A DNA stretch of 64,000 nucleotides, taken from assembly GCA_025331435.1 (NCBI GenBank), contig JAIWNI010000072.1, positions 62,001-126,000 on the forward strand, written 5' to 3'. Below, one piece after another: positions 9,123 to 20,201 of the stretch; position 1 is the stretch's first letter, and each line of letters opens with the position of its first letter. The notes beneath the pieces were generated by a model. It searched no databases. It worked only from the letters and a program-made list of their open reading frames with translations, and was not told where the DNA came from. The DNA comes from Choanephora cucurbitarum (Eukaryota > Mucoromycota > Mucoromycetes > Mucorales > Choanephoraceae). The translations under genes were made by a program, and so were the position numbers.

Positions 9123-10690
9123 ATGAGCACTCAAGTTGGTTTAGAGACCTCAAAAAATCTACAAGCATTTGTGGTGCCAAAGCAGTACGTACAATTGATA
9201 TTTAACAACGGAACATTATCCAATAATGACTTTCTTTTCTAGGTGTTGGGCAATGCATTCAAGACATGGTGTAAATTAGTAAGTCTATCAACTTTGTATC
9301 GTATAACTGTATCTTAACAATTTATAAAGATTGTTCCAAAGAAATCAAATAAGAGCAAGAGGAATTACCAGCAGCCTAATTTCACTGAAAAGTAAGTGGC
9401 TATATGACTTAAGAAAGCAAAAACAAAGTCTAATTAAGCGCTTAAAATAGGTTCGAAGCTTTCAAAAAAAACCTTGCTGAAAACGCTGGTTTGTTCAAAG
9501 AATTCAGCTTGTTCCATTGCATAGCACCTGCTGCATTTAAAGAGAATAGAAAAGCAAGATGTTTTTCAAAAGACCTGGCTCGGCTTCTTGCATGTCAAGG
9601 CATCTTCCTACTTGGCAATGTAGTTGATGCCAATATGGCAAAATTCTTTGGTGAAAAGGCATTGAGGGTGCAGAAGAAGAAGATTGATGAAGAGAGGTTT
9701 GGCAACTATAGACGTATGCCAACATCTTTGCGTGAAGAAATCCAGAATGCCCTTGATGTATGTATCATGTTGGTTTGCTTTTTGCTTTTACACATTGCTT
9801 AGGTAGTATTGATTCAGGATTTTCATGACGATGATAATCAGGAGAAGATTGAAGACAGATTGGGCAATATGAAAAAGAATGCTACTAATATAGTAGCAGC
9901 AAGAGTCCCGGAGGTGCTGATGTCGCTGTGAGTAATACACATATGTACTTTTTGCACAGATAACTAACTTCGCTTCATGCAAAAAAAAAGACTTGATCAC
10001 ATGATCGAAGAAGAAGTCCCTTGCGATGAAATGCGCTTGCAGTCTGGGGTCGTCCTTGCTCTTTTTCAAGCCTTCAAGTTGTCAAGAAAGCATGATGCTT
10101 ATGGCTGCAACAAAGTTCTCTTTCCTTCGTTTGGTGCACTCAAGCAATGTAGACCTGACTTTGTTGTTCAAATCCAAGGACAAGATAACCCCTTCAATGT
10201 TGCTATTGAAATCAAAGAAGCAAAAGCAAGCAAAGAAAAGTGTTATCTTGATACATACCGTCTGGGTCTCTTTGGATTGAAGATGCTTTGGGAGTATAAG
10301 CTGGAAAACAGCTTGGTCATACAAGTTGTTGGTGCTGATGTGGCTATTTTCTTGTGGCTATTTTCTTGTGGCTTTCTACTATCTGGTGTGTGTGTTATGA
10401 TGGAAATTGACACCATAACTTTACCTGTTACATACAAGAAGTACGGTGATATTGTGTCGCATCTTAATGCGATGTACAACATCAGCTACTTGTACGAGAA
10501 TCACTGTGTTGTTGAAGAAGAAAAAAAGAAAGCAGAATGGCAGCTTATTAGTTTTGACGCTGTCAAGCTTATGTATGATGTGCAATCTGATCCTGCTCAA
10601 TTGTTCTATTATGTTCATATAGAATGGCATTTCAAAGACAAGTTCTTAAAGGAGATCAATCCTAGTTCTACGAGTAAACGAGATGTTTAA
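9123..10690 (+). CDS. PD-(D/E)XK nuclease-like protein of a probably multicopy mucoralean family
   Basis: Six exons (9123-9188, 9243-9278, 9330-9391, 9451-9757, 9803-9927, 9991-10690) join in frame to 431 residues. The C-terminal half carries a restriction-nuclease-like signature: CRPDF (D about 255), then IEIKEAK (E about 272, K about 274), followed by a conserved-looking block YRLGLFGLKMLWEYKLENSL, VIQVVGAD and VCVMMEIDTITLP. From memory, mucoromycotan genomes hold many related proteins of unknown role. The N-terminal half is basic and helical without a recognised domain. The last acceptor lies in a run of nine A and is unusual. A 14-bp tandem duplication (ATTTTCTTGTGGCT twice near 10345) sits in the coding part. 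No signal peptide is seen. It may be a mobile-element or defence-type nuclease; that is inference. Confidence 0.7.
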
Positions 10691-11750
10691 CTGATAGTAT
10701 AAACAAGCTAGAAAACAGGTTGAATCCTATGCTATTACTTAATGGGTGTTCGAGACAATTGTGAAGCAGATCACTAAAATTTGCTTCTTGCAATTGCTCG
10801 TAGCTCTACTACAAAAGAAGAATTCAAGGGAGGAGCCCCTCTATAAAAGAAGGCTTGTCCACTGATACCACCAATGTTCATAGCGATAGGGTCTGTTGTT
10901 TCCGAGTTTTGCTAATTCAGTTGTATGGCGACGGATAAAAGCCCTGAGAAATAAAGATGATGATTAAAAACTTTCTCTTGATGGTAGGCGAGTACAAAGG
11001 CCAAAGTAGGGGCTATTTTATAAAGCACTTCGAAAGACTCAAAGTGTATTCAATTGGTCCGGTACTTCTCATTCTCTCCTTTGGCTTTAGGGCCAGCCAT
11101 AGCTTAAACCTACCATTCACCGTTTAAGTATTCACCGTCGCTTAATGATACCCAAGATCATCGCTGATACACTCTCTTTTTTCTGAAACCTCCTTCTCAC
11201 CCGTCATCCGAAATCCTATCATTCAATCATATCCTGGACTATCCAATGGTCTATGTCATTTACAGTCTTTTTAGAACTTGACTGTCTTTAATATCCAAAG
11301 TGCTTACCTTCTTCACCCATATACCTGAGACAAAGACTCTTAGATTGGTTTCCCTTCCCGCCTTCTACATGATGTTCTTAACATCTAGTCTGTGCAAATA
11401 GCCATTCCTTCTTACCTTTCATACCAGAAGGGTTATTGAACTCTTATTCGATTTGCCCTGTCCCAGGTAATGTTGTATATTTAGATTGTGTACTAAAGTG
11501 GGAAATCATGTAGATGCAATTTTATGTTTAAATAGTGCTCTAGTCAAGTTAGTAAATGAATTTACTAATTTTGGGTTTTTTGTCAAACGCAATTTGAGTT
11601 GCTCAGGGAGGCGGTTCTAAAATTTTGAGCTGCAGTTTCTTCTCTTTTCTTTCTCTCTTCTTTCCTTTCTTTTTTCTTGTCTTTTATACCTTTCCTTTTT
11701 CTCCTTTCATCAACATACACCTTCCATTCATTTAACTTCAAACGCCTAAT
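10691..11750. other. Gene-free interval with a pyrimidine-rich leader at its right end
   Basis: Some stretches on the minus strand between about 10880 and 11080 stay open for 30-40 codons with coding-like composition, but no family was recognised and no splice pattern emerged. Bases about 11636-11720 are almost pure C/T on the plus strand and lead into the start of the four-TM gene at 11751, probably its core promoter. Confidence 0.45.
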
Positions 11751-12678
11751 ATGGGACTCGGTTTAGAAAAGTGCTGCTGCTTTATACCTTTACGTTTGGG
11801 TACATTCATCATTGCCATCTGGTTTTGCGTATGTTCCCTAAAATGGAAGCTATATTTATAACTTTTTTTTAATTAATTATGTTTTGCTTAGGCTGTCTAT
11901 CTACTTTATACAGCTACTGGATTCTTAGGCATCAATGGTAAAGATTTGTTTAATCAGTTACATGCTAAAAACGATTCTCATTTTTCTTAACTTCTTTAAG
12001 CTATTGTCGTCTATTCAGGGCAGGCAGCTAGACCATGGTATTATATCGATTTGTTATTTTCAGTTTTCATCTGTGTAGGCGGTTTATGTGGTATCATTGG
12101 CTCTACCTTTGTAAGCGAAAAAAAGCTAAATATCCTGTATTGTATCTCATTTGAACATTATTATAGGCTTCTCGAAGATTTTCAAAAGCATTCAGTTTCA
12201 TTGCCTGGGTCAATGTAACCCTTTCAATCTTGATTTATGTGATTTCACTTGTCCTTGTAGGAGTCAACAGAAACCAGATTGTTGATTCATGTAGAGTAGT
12301 CGGTTTCGCCAATTTCAATAATGCTCGACGTGAGCCCAATTTCTCAACACCAAGTACTCAAGTGCATTATTCACCAGTTCATTATCCAGGTTTATTGACT
12401 GAACATGCTGCTACAGAATCTCAGTGTCAAGCAATGACAAAAACCTTTATTATTGCTTTTGGTGTTGTCATTTTTGTTGTTCAATTGATTCAGGTAAATG
12501 CTTACTTGACACAAAAAAAAAGAACTCGGTTGTAACGATTCTTCTCTAGATCTACTTTGCTTATGTTGTCGGTGCTTACGCCAAACGATTGGCTAATGGT
12601 GCACGCCATCATCGACTTCATGCTCAACAAATCAAAGATTTTGAAGAATCAAGATATCATATGTCTACTGTGTATTAA
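11751..12678 (+). CDS. Four-transmembrane protein, uncharacterised
   Basis: Exons 11751-11828, 11892-11937, 12001-12110, 12167-12493 and 12550-12678 join in frame to 229 residues. A Cys cluster (EKCCCFIPLRLGT) precedes a first membrane helix. Three more helices follow, at about 55-80, 88-112 and 175-205, with a roughly 60-residue loop between helices 3 and 4 that contains two Cys (SCRVVG, SQCQAM) able to form a disulfide. The C-terminus is a short basic and His-rich tail. The topology recalls MARVEL/tetraspan proteins, and CC-x-C-IPLR-type N-termini recur in fungal membrane proteins of unknown role. No function can be assigned. All junctions use GT-AG and preserve frame. Confidence 0.85.
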
Positions 12679-15380
12679 GTGCAGATAACAAAACAGAAAG
12701 ATATACACATGTGTAAATAGCATACAATAAACCCATAACATACCATACAACCAAAGATTCGAGATCGTGAAATAAGCGCATTTCGAATCTTGTTCTTTTC
12801 TTCTATGTGTATGTGGACAAAGTGTAGATGAATAGGATAGATTTGTAGGACCCTCTTTGTCTCATTGTGCCTAAAATATATTATTAGGAGATTGGAGTTT
12901 TAAGCTAATTTTATAAGCTTGAGAAGTTGCTTGCACTTAAAAGGAAAGGTAGCACTATGGTGAAGCAGGTCAGCATTCTGTGCTAAAGATAGCCTGACAT
13001 GAGCTATCAGAGTATATTTCTACCTTTCTTCTTCTACACATACTTTGTTAAAACTCTTTTCGCCTGATACATGAAATAGCTAAATGACATAAGGTTAAGT
13101 GCAAAACAAAAGAATAGGGCCCTCAATAGATCTGTAGTTTATTGGTCTCAAAGCTTGCTTTTTTACTTCTAATGTAGTTGGTTCCAACATTCAATATCCC
13201 TTGTTTGTCTTGCTAGACCTATTTTGGTACACCAGAATGGAGTCATGATTATAACTGAAAGTATTAAAACAGGTGTTGAACATGTCTCATATAAGATATA
13301 CAATTAAGAGAAAAGGGAGGGGGAAGGAACACAGATTTGAATTGATTGTTTTTTTTACTATGGCCTTGTTATAAGTGAATTGAGAATCTACAGGCTGTCT
13401 ATATAAGCCATGTAGCCCATTGTTCTATCATTATTCTCACTATCAAAGGAGTTGATAGGCACTTTTATGACGATGATGATGGCAGATTACTGGTGTTTTT
13501 ATACATTAAAGCAGTCTTAAACAAATGGAAAAAAAAATCCTGACTTTCCTGAATCATTTGTACACACAGCGTATGAAAGACTTTGGGAAACACAGATCAC
13601 CAAAACTTCAATTGGAAGGAAAAAATTCATCTCACAAGCTTCTCTGACAGCGATCAATCAAAACGCTCGCCGCCGACTCATTAAATCAGCCAGTGCACAA
13701 CATCATCCCTTTTTTGATATCTCACAAAAAAAGTCTTTTTAGTCGCTTTTTTCGAAATGATTTGCTCTTTAATGCTGCACCATGGACCAATTGATCGAAA
13801 AAGTTTATGCTCAATGCTCAATTGACTGCTGCATGTTAAAGTTGCTAGAGCGACCTGTAGTCATTGTAATCATATACTGCAGCAAATATTGCAGCAGCAA
13901 CAAACTGGTTTTCGTAAGTCCAAAAGTGCTTGGCATTCAATGTATCAAGACGACAATCTCGTTGGTCTCGATCTTGGTACCTGGTAGTGATAAACTTTTG
14001 TATGCCACACCCTATGCGGCTCAGATTGCTTCAGTATTTGATGAACGCCATCACTTATTTTCTTTATTTGAGCTACTGAATTATTTAGAAGATGCTTACC
14101 CAAAACAGGGCAAAATGATACATCTTCAAAAGAATCCTACGGTCTATATAATAGTGCTAAACAGCTTTCTGTTAAGAAACGTAGTAGCAATGAGTTACCA
14201 TCATCAAAATCAACAATAAGTTGTCTTCTTCTGCTCCAGTATTCCATACAATCTCATATATTATTTTTTCTAATCTATTGTATTCATTGAGTCTGAGGGT
14301 TCTCAATTCAGATAGTGAAGGAGCTACATGAGCTTGTAACCATAAGAGGCTATAGATCTATTATAAGTTTGAGCGTAACGAAAGCCTAGCTCTATATTTT
14401 ATTGAAGCTCGTAAAATGATCCCTCCTAATCATCCAAATGCTTTTACACGGCATTTTGCGATCATTTCGAGAGAGAGAAAAGGGAGTTCAAAATGAGGAG
14501 CATATTTGAACCAGCAGTCAATAGATATATCATTGAGTGTGTCGAAATCCAGGAAAGCACTCTGTCGTTTGGGTTTTTTTTTCCTTTGAAAAGAAAAGTA
14601 ATATTACTCTTGATACCTGTACTTTTTTCTTCAAACAAAGCGACTTTATTTACAATAAGTATCCTGAGCAAAATTCAGTTGCCTTTGACAAACCGCAGCC
14701 TTCTGCCATATCAGCCTGCAATATTCACTCTCAGCGGTACCTCTCTAGACATTATCTCTGCTCTTGAAGCTTATAGATCTCGATTCTTTTCCATATATTT
14801 GGCAGCTATTGGCTCCTCAGGGTATAACGATATGTCTTCTCCTTTATGAGAAAGAACGTTTGATTATATTCTGATGCCTCTCTTCTGCAAACTCCTTCTT
14901 TTCTCCTACTTGTCTAATAGCAATGCTAAATACAAGCATAATAATGACAAAAAAAAGTATCAGCTTAGTGATTTGATCAAATGCTCTTTCTTTTTGATCT
15001 TGTTATTGTTGTCAAGTTGAAAGACATACCAAAAGCAGTTATGACGCTAAATCTGTATATCCAATGCAGGTAAGTTGTTTGAGGGGGCTAAATGAAGAAT
15101 GTGGGCAAAGGATACCTTATCTCTTCAAAGAATGTATTTTCAACATAGAAAGAAAATGACATCTTTCTTCCAATATATGCAACACTTATGCTTTCAAAGC
15201 ACGACAACTTTCTTTTGTAAATTAAGCGTCATCTCTTTAAGTGACATTTTAAATTTTCATAGTACGACAACATACTGAGAAAAGGTTGTTTTTTCCTTTT
15301 TCAAATTCTTTTTCAGTCTTTCTTCTTCCTTCTTCTTTTTTTCCTATTAACAAAAGAAATTCCAAAAAAACGAAAAGATC
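12679..15380. other. Long gene-poor interval with coding relics
   Basis: About 2.7 kb between the four-TM gene and the TBC1D20-type gene. It contains at least one coding-like relic (13527-13741, listed separately) and other partly open stretches at about 13780-14220 and 14480-14850 whose translations drift between frames. No intact gene, tRNA or array was seen. A C/T-rich stretch at 15295-15350 precedes the next gene. Confidence 0.5.
13527..13741 (+). pseudogene. Protein-coding relic, family unknown
   Basis: One frame stays open for about 70 codons and reads NPDFPESFVHTAYERLWETQ, then SIGRKKFISQASLTAINQ, then NARRRLIKSASAQHH, ending at TAG at 13741. Downstream, short pieces such as LFSRFFRNDLLFNAAPWTN occur in a neighbouring frame after the stop. 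The amino-acid composition is protein-like, and the frame switches suggest a decayed gene or transposon open reading frame. I do not recognise the family. Confidence 0.35.
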
Positions 15381-16904
15381 ATGCATGGACTAAGAATGAA
15401 CCATAAAGATTCAGTTGGTGAGATGCCTTAAAGTCATGGTAGATGTTGTCATCTCATCTTTTTCCTTTTTTGTAACTTAGCCATCAGTCTTCGCCGAGCA
15501 GGACAAAGAAAACAAGTATTAGAGGCTATTCACAAGAAAGACTGGAGTGCCCTAAAACGATTAGCTCGAGCACCCGATGGCTATGTCGATGACCGATTAC
15601 GAAACTATGTCTGGTAGGGAAAAATCCGGTAATAATCTCTAAAACATTGAATTTATAATCATTCTCACAATAAAGGCCTATCTTATTACATACACAACAT
15701 GGTACTTATATTGCAGAAAAAGGAAGCGGTAAGAAGAATATCAGGCTGTTTCAATGCCAACACTAATGGCTCTCAAATAGAAAAAGACTTGGCTGATCCA
15801 GTACAAGTGGCAAAAGATGTTGAGCGATCATTGTACTACTATCCTCAAGGTAAGAAAAAATTCGTCGTTAACTGAAATAAAACAATAAAGAAAAATTATT
15901 TGGTAGATGTGACACCTACATTTAAAGCGCACAAACAACAAGAGTTACACTGTATGATTATAGAGATATTATGGCGGAATCCTTCGTTGAAGTATTATCA
16001 GGTATGCATACATAACAAACAAAAAGAAGAAGAAAAGAACTCAAGGTGTATGAAATATAGGGATTTCATGATATTTGTACTTGCTTTTTACTTGTATTGG
16101 GTAAAAAGGCGGCAATTCCTGCTGTAGAGAACGTTGCTTTGTTTTTCATAAGAGATGCCATGTTGAATTCATTTGAGCCTATTTCTAAGCAACTTCGGCT
16201 GATGAGTTCAATGATTGAATACGAAGATCCTCAGTTGAGTCTGTTTCTCGAAAAAGCCAATGTGATGTCTTATTATGCACTTAGTTGGATCTTGACTTGG
16301 TTTAGTCATGATTTTGAAGATTACGAAAAAGTAATACGATTGTTTGATCTATTTTTATCAAGTCAAGCATTCATGCCTGTTTATGTAGCTAGTGCCGTAG
16401 GTAAAAAAAAAAAGGAAAAAAGAAGCAAAAGAAATGATAAGCAGCGATTTAACACTCTATGAATAGATAACACTGTTAAGACGAGATGAAATCATGCAAA
16501 CTGAAAAGGATCTTGTACATTCACTTGTGACGCATATACCACAAGATATAGATATTGAAAAAGTCATACAGAAAGCCGTTGCTTTAGAAGCCAAATATTC
16601 TTTACTTTATCTACAAAAGCAGAGTGGTATATGGCTACATCACGAGTAAGGTTTAAAAAATTTTTATCTGGTTATTATTTTAACAATTGATGTTAGCTCG
16701 GTCATCAATACCTGGGAAAAAGATTGGTCTTCACTAACATGGGATCAAGTACCAGATCATCTACAGGCTAATAGTTATCTGGCACAAAACGTAGAGAAGG
16801 AAGCATGGGAAGATGAGATGTTGACTCAATGGACAATAAACCGACGAAAGCATATTGAGGAAGAAGACGAATTTAGTTTTGTTAGTGTTGCTCATACCAA
16901 ATAA
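15381..16904 (+). CDS. TBC1D20: TBC1D20/Gyp8-type Rab GTPase-activating protein
   Basis: Eight exons (15381-15417, 15481-15613, 15676-15728, 15781-15849, 15907-16001, 16061-16396, 16467-16645, 16697-16904) join in frame to 369 residues. The TBC domain spans about 30-300. The arginine finger is in VAKDVERSLYYYP (about R90) and the glutamine finger in YYQGFHDI (about Q129), so both catalytic residues are kept. The order RRAGQRKQVLEAIHKKDW, GYVDDRLRNYVWPIL and GFHDICTCFLLVLG marks the TBC1D20/Gyp8 branch, which acts on Rab1/Ypt1 at the ER-Golgi. Human TBC1D20 ends in a membrane anchor. Here the C-terminus is acidic and polar with no hydrophobic helix. Exon 6 ends at GCC before GTAGGT; using the later GT would break the frame. 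The gene is convergent with the TPT gene. Confidence 0.93.
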
Positions 16905-17968
16905 AATCAAAAAAAAATAGTCAAATAGACAACAAACAGAAGGTTAACAAGCTGTTGTCTACGAGGTGATTGGAATCATAACAAAGCCTTCTAGAAAGGA
17001 GTAATTTTTCAATTTTTGATATGTTCGGAAGCGGGACAACTCCCTTTGCTCCGCCTCTTCAAAATCTGGTAAGATCATGTCACTTGAGGATTTGTAATTT
17101 CGTTTACAATAAAGGAAATTGTTTTTAGGATTTCCTACTCAATTATTTTCTGGATATTCCTGTTTGATTATGGCTTGAGATTCTTACCTTGACGTTGAAG
17201 CAATGTTGGTTATACTCCTAGAAAGAAAAAGAAATACTTTTTTTCCCATCACTTCTGAAGCAGCAAAACTTTCAGTTCTAGTAACTAGCACTATGTATTT
17301 ATGAAAAGTGAGTCTTATCTCTGGCTTCCTTTGTTAATCGGGCGGCCATACTTCCATTTGAAAGCAGAAGATAAGATCTGACTGTATAGTTACACTCAAA
17401 ATGATATTTACGTCAGAACATATTTTTCTTTAAGGAAATAAAATCAGTTGTTCAACAAGAACATAGGCAAACAATACCAAAAGAAAAGCAGACAACACTT
17501 GGCTTCAGTTAGTATAAACAACTTCAGATGTAACAAAACCAAATCTCAAGAAAAGAGGGAAAGGGGGAGCAAAAGATAAGTGCCATTAGGCAGGTTAGTC
17601 TAGATCCAACAAAAGCACCATTTCAGGCCAAATCATTGTCTTACATAAGCACTCTAGCTTAGCAATAACGAAATTGACACGTGTTTTATCAAGATCGTTT
17701 CCTTTAATTATTGCAAAACGCTTGGTTCTGGCCCTTTTTGATGGTAAATATCAGTTTCTTTTCAGAATAAGAAACAACACTGTCGTCTTCTTTCATGCGC
17801 TTTTTTTATTATTTTTTTCTTTAAAAATGAAGAGAAAGCAAGAAATGGATGAATGCATAATCTATAAATATTGTGTAGTTTTGTGTGTAATTGTGTATAT
17901 GTTGATATAATGTATACATATGTATATATATGTGTGTGTAAAGACTCGGAAATAAGATAGGCCTTAAT
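16905..17968. other. Intergenic, between convergent TBC1D20-type and TPT genes
   Basis: About 1.06 kb. A small two-exon ORF could be read at 17020-17165 (MFGSGTTPFAPPLQNL, then GTAAG, then after TTTTTAG the sequence DFLLNYFLDIPV and a stop). It is too short to support. An alternating TATA/TGTG tract at about 17895-17940 sits just beyond the 3' end of the TPT gene. Nothing else was recognised. Confidence 0.4.
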
Positions 17969-19259
17969 CTATCGAAGCATCTTACTGTCAACGCCTTCTT
18001 TCACAATAGGTAAATCTGTCGCTTTCTTTGCATTGTTCTTTTCCTTCATACTGACATTGCTATTTAAATAAAAAGAAATGAGTATACTACTTCTCCTCCA
18101 AAAAAAAAAAGCGCCCACTTACGTATACCAAGCACCACCGGCCAAAGTCAAAAGAATACCGATAGAGTTTGTGAAAGTGATGTTCAAGTTGAAGATGATG
18201 ACAGCCAGAACAATAGAAAGTACTTGCTTCACATTACCAGCAACAGTCATTGTGAGAGCACTTGTCTTCTTGTTGGCAGTAAAACTGACAACATTCAAGA
18301 AGAAGGCAAGGATACCATTGATCAACAAAGCGACACAGACGGAGATAGTCATCTTGGTGTTACAAAACTCAATCACTTCCGCCATTTCACCGGTGATATA
18401 AGAATAAATCATTGTTTGTACAAAGGCTAAGGGAGACATACGGAGCAAGAGATCCAAGGGATGTAACTTGAGACGACCTACTTGAACACGGTTGGTGACT
18501 ACTGTCTTGATAGCAGCCAAAAGGGTACCCAAGACTGTCAAGATAAAACCCAATCGAGTATAATCGTAATCACCGAATGTAGCAAAAGCAACACCCAAAA
18601 CAACCTATTCTCTTTTTTAAGTCCTTTTTCCTTTACTTGGCCCTTTTCTTTCTTTCTCTCTTTGAACTTACAGGCAACAATGAGATATAAGTCATGGTGG
18701 AGTAAGACTTGTTTAAGAACATGATAGATAACATTACAGTAAAGACAGGTGTCATGGCACGGACAACTTGATGAAACTACACAAATGAAAACAATTTTCA
18801 ATAAGAGTCAGTAACTAAACCCTTTTAAGAAACCAAAGTCTCCCTTTTTCTTGAAAATTTTTTTTACTTACAGGAACAGTAACCAAGTTACTATTAATAT
18901 ATAAAAAGATAATGCTTAGAAAACCCTCTTGACAAATTCTGCTTAATAAGTACTTACAGTGATACGTTGCTGATAGCGATATTAATGGTATAAAGAACCG
19001 AGAAAGCCAACATAACCATGTTTTCCTTTTCACCAAGAGCAGCAGGTGTAAATAAGTCAGCTTTCCAGAAGCTGTAAGAACCTATAGCACCACAGAGAGT
19101 ATGTATCGCTGTCAGTGTCCAGGGGAAAGGGAAATCATACAAAGCAAGGATAATCTTGTTGTAGAGTGTCAATGATAAGTTGAAAAAGAAATAGAGTGCG
19201 AGCCAGATCATAGGCGTATCAAAAGCCTTAAGACTAGAAAGGAACGAATCTGCTGCCAT
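17969..19259 (-). CDS. Triose-phosphate/nucleotide-sugar transporter family (TPT domain) protein
   Basis: Exons 19259-18958, 18890-18872, 18776-18672, 18604-18123 and 18059-17969 join in frame to 332 residues. The protein is a drug/metabolite-superfamily transporter with about ten membrane helices. Family blocks are NLSLTLYNKIIL, TLTAIHTLCGAIGSY, NVSLNLVTVPFHQVVRAMTP and FGDYDYTRLGF. The motif TVPFHQVVRA-x-TP is typical of fungal TPT (DUF250) proteins of Golgi/ER type. The substrate cannot be told from sequence. Exon 2 is only 19 nt but is needed for VSLNLVTVP. I chose MAADSF (19259) as start; an upstream in-frame extension to 19283 (MFLNNFYS) is possible. The C-terminus is Lys-rich and cytosolic, without a dilysine signal at the end. 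Confidence 0.93.
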
Positions 19260-20201
19260 ACTATAAAAGTTGTTAAGGAACAAGAAAGAAAAAGAAAAGA
19301 AAAGAAAAAAAATTAAATAAGTAATATAAGATGTTTAATTAGGGAGAGTCCAAAAAAGATTGAAGATGGCATTGGTTACCACATTTAGACTGACGTATCA
19401 TTTTTCATTATTTTTATTTGGAGAAAGTCGATTCATTCTCCACTTTGTTGAGCTATTTGACTCCGAAAAAAAGTTAGTTTAATGTTTTCTTTTGTACCAC
19501 TTGATAGGCTTTTGTTTTATTTTAATGTTGTAGATTGGAGAGGGTGAATCCTATTTTTGTATATATGTATAAACCAGTGGTCAAAACTAGAACTTGCATA
19601 GAGACACGGTAAAGCCGTAGGGAAATAGCTGTAAGCAATTATTGCCTTTAAAATAGAAGCAAATCGGGACTCTAGATTGGACTGTGCTGAATGTAACCTT
19701 ATAATTTATTAAAGGACCACCGCATTTTGAACATTATTTTCCTAGACGTTGGGCTTGGCCCCTCTTAAACCCTTCTGATAAAGTGGCTCGACTCAAATTG
19801 AGTTTCACTTTGAATTGATCATACAAGATCTTTTGTAGAGATCTATTTAGTATATTAACTGCACTTCCAAACATACTCTCTATGACTTTTTTTGGAAGAA
19901 AGCAATAAAATTATCATCTTATTTTCTTGATCACAAGTCTCTTGTTTGTGCTGAAGAAAACTGACTTGATTTGTAAAAATTGATCAAAATTATTGGTTTC
20001 AGTCAAAGCCAAGGCTGACAGGATATGAGACAAGCCAAATAGCATTCAAAGATGAAGACTACTGTGTATATTTTTTTTTTAGAAACGAAAACGCAAAATT
20101 TGTGGTCTCATACAAAAGTGAAAAAGTGATGACGAGCGCTGCAAAAAGAAGAGTAGAGGAAAACAATCATATATATATAAACTTGAGAGTATAAAACGAA
20201 C
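19260..20201. other. Intergenic, upstream of TPT and downstream of RFC1
   Basis: The first 60 bases or so are A-rich on the plus strand, so pyrimidine-rich on the sense strand of the TPT gene, as in other leaders here. A short (AT)n run occurs at 20170-20180. No coding sequence was found. Confidence 0.5.

Noticed and set aside
17020..17165. Two-exon mini-gene starting MFGSGTTPFAPP, nucleoporin-like
   Set aside because: It gives only 28 residues with no downstream exon; Phe-Gly at the start is not enough evidence.
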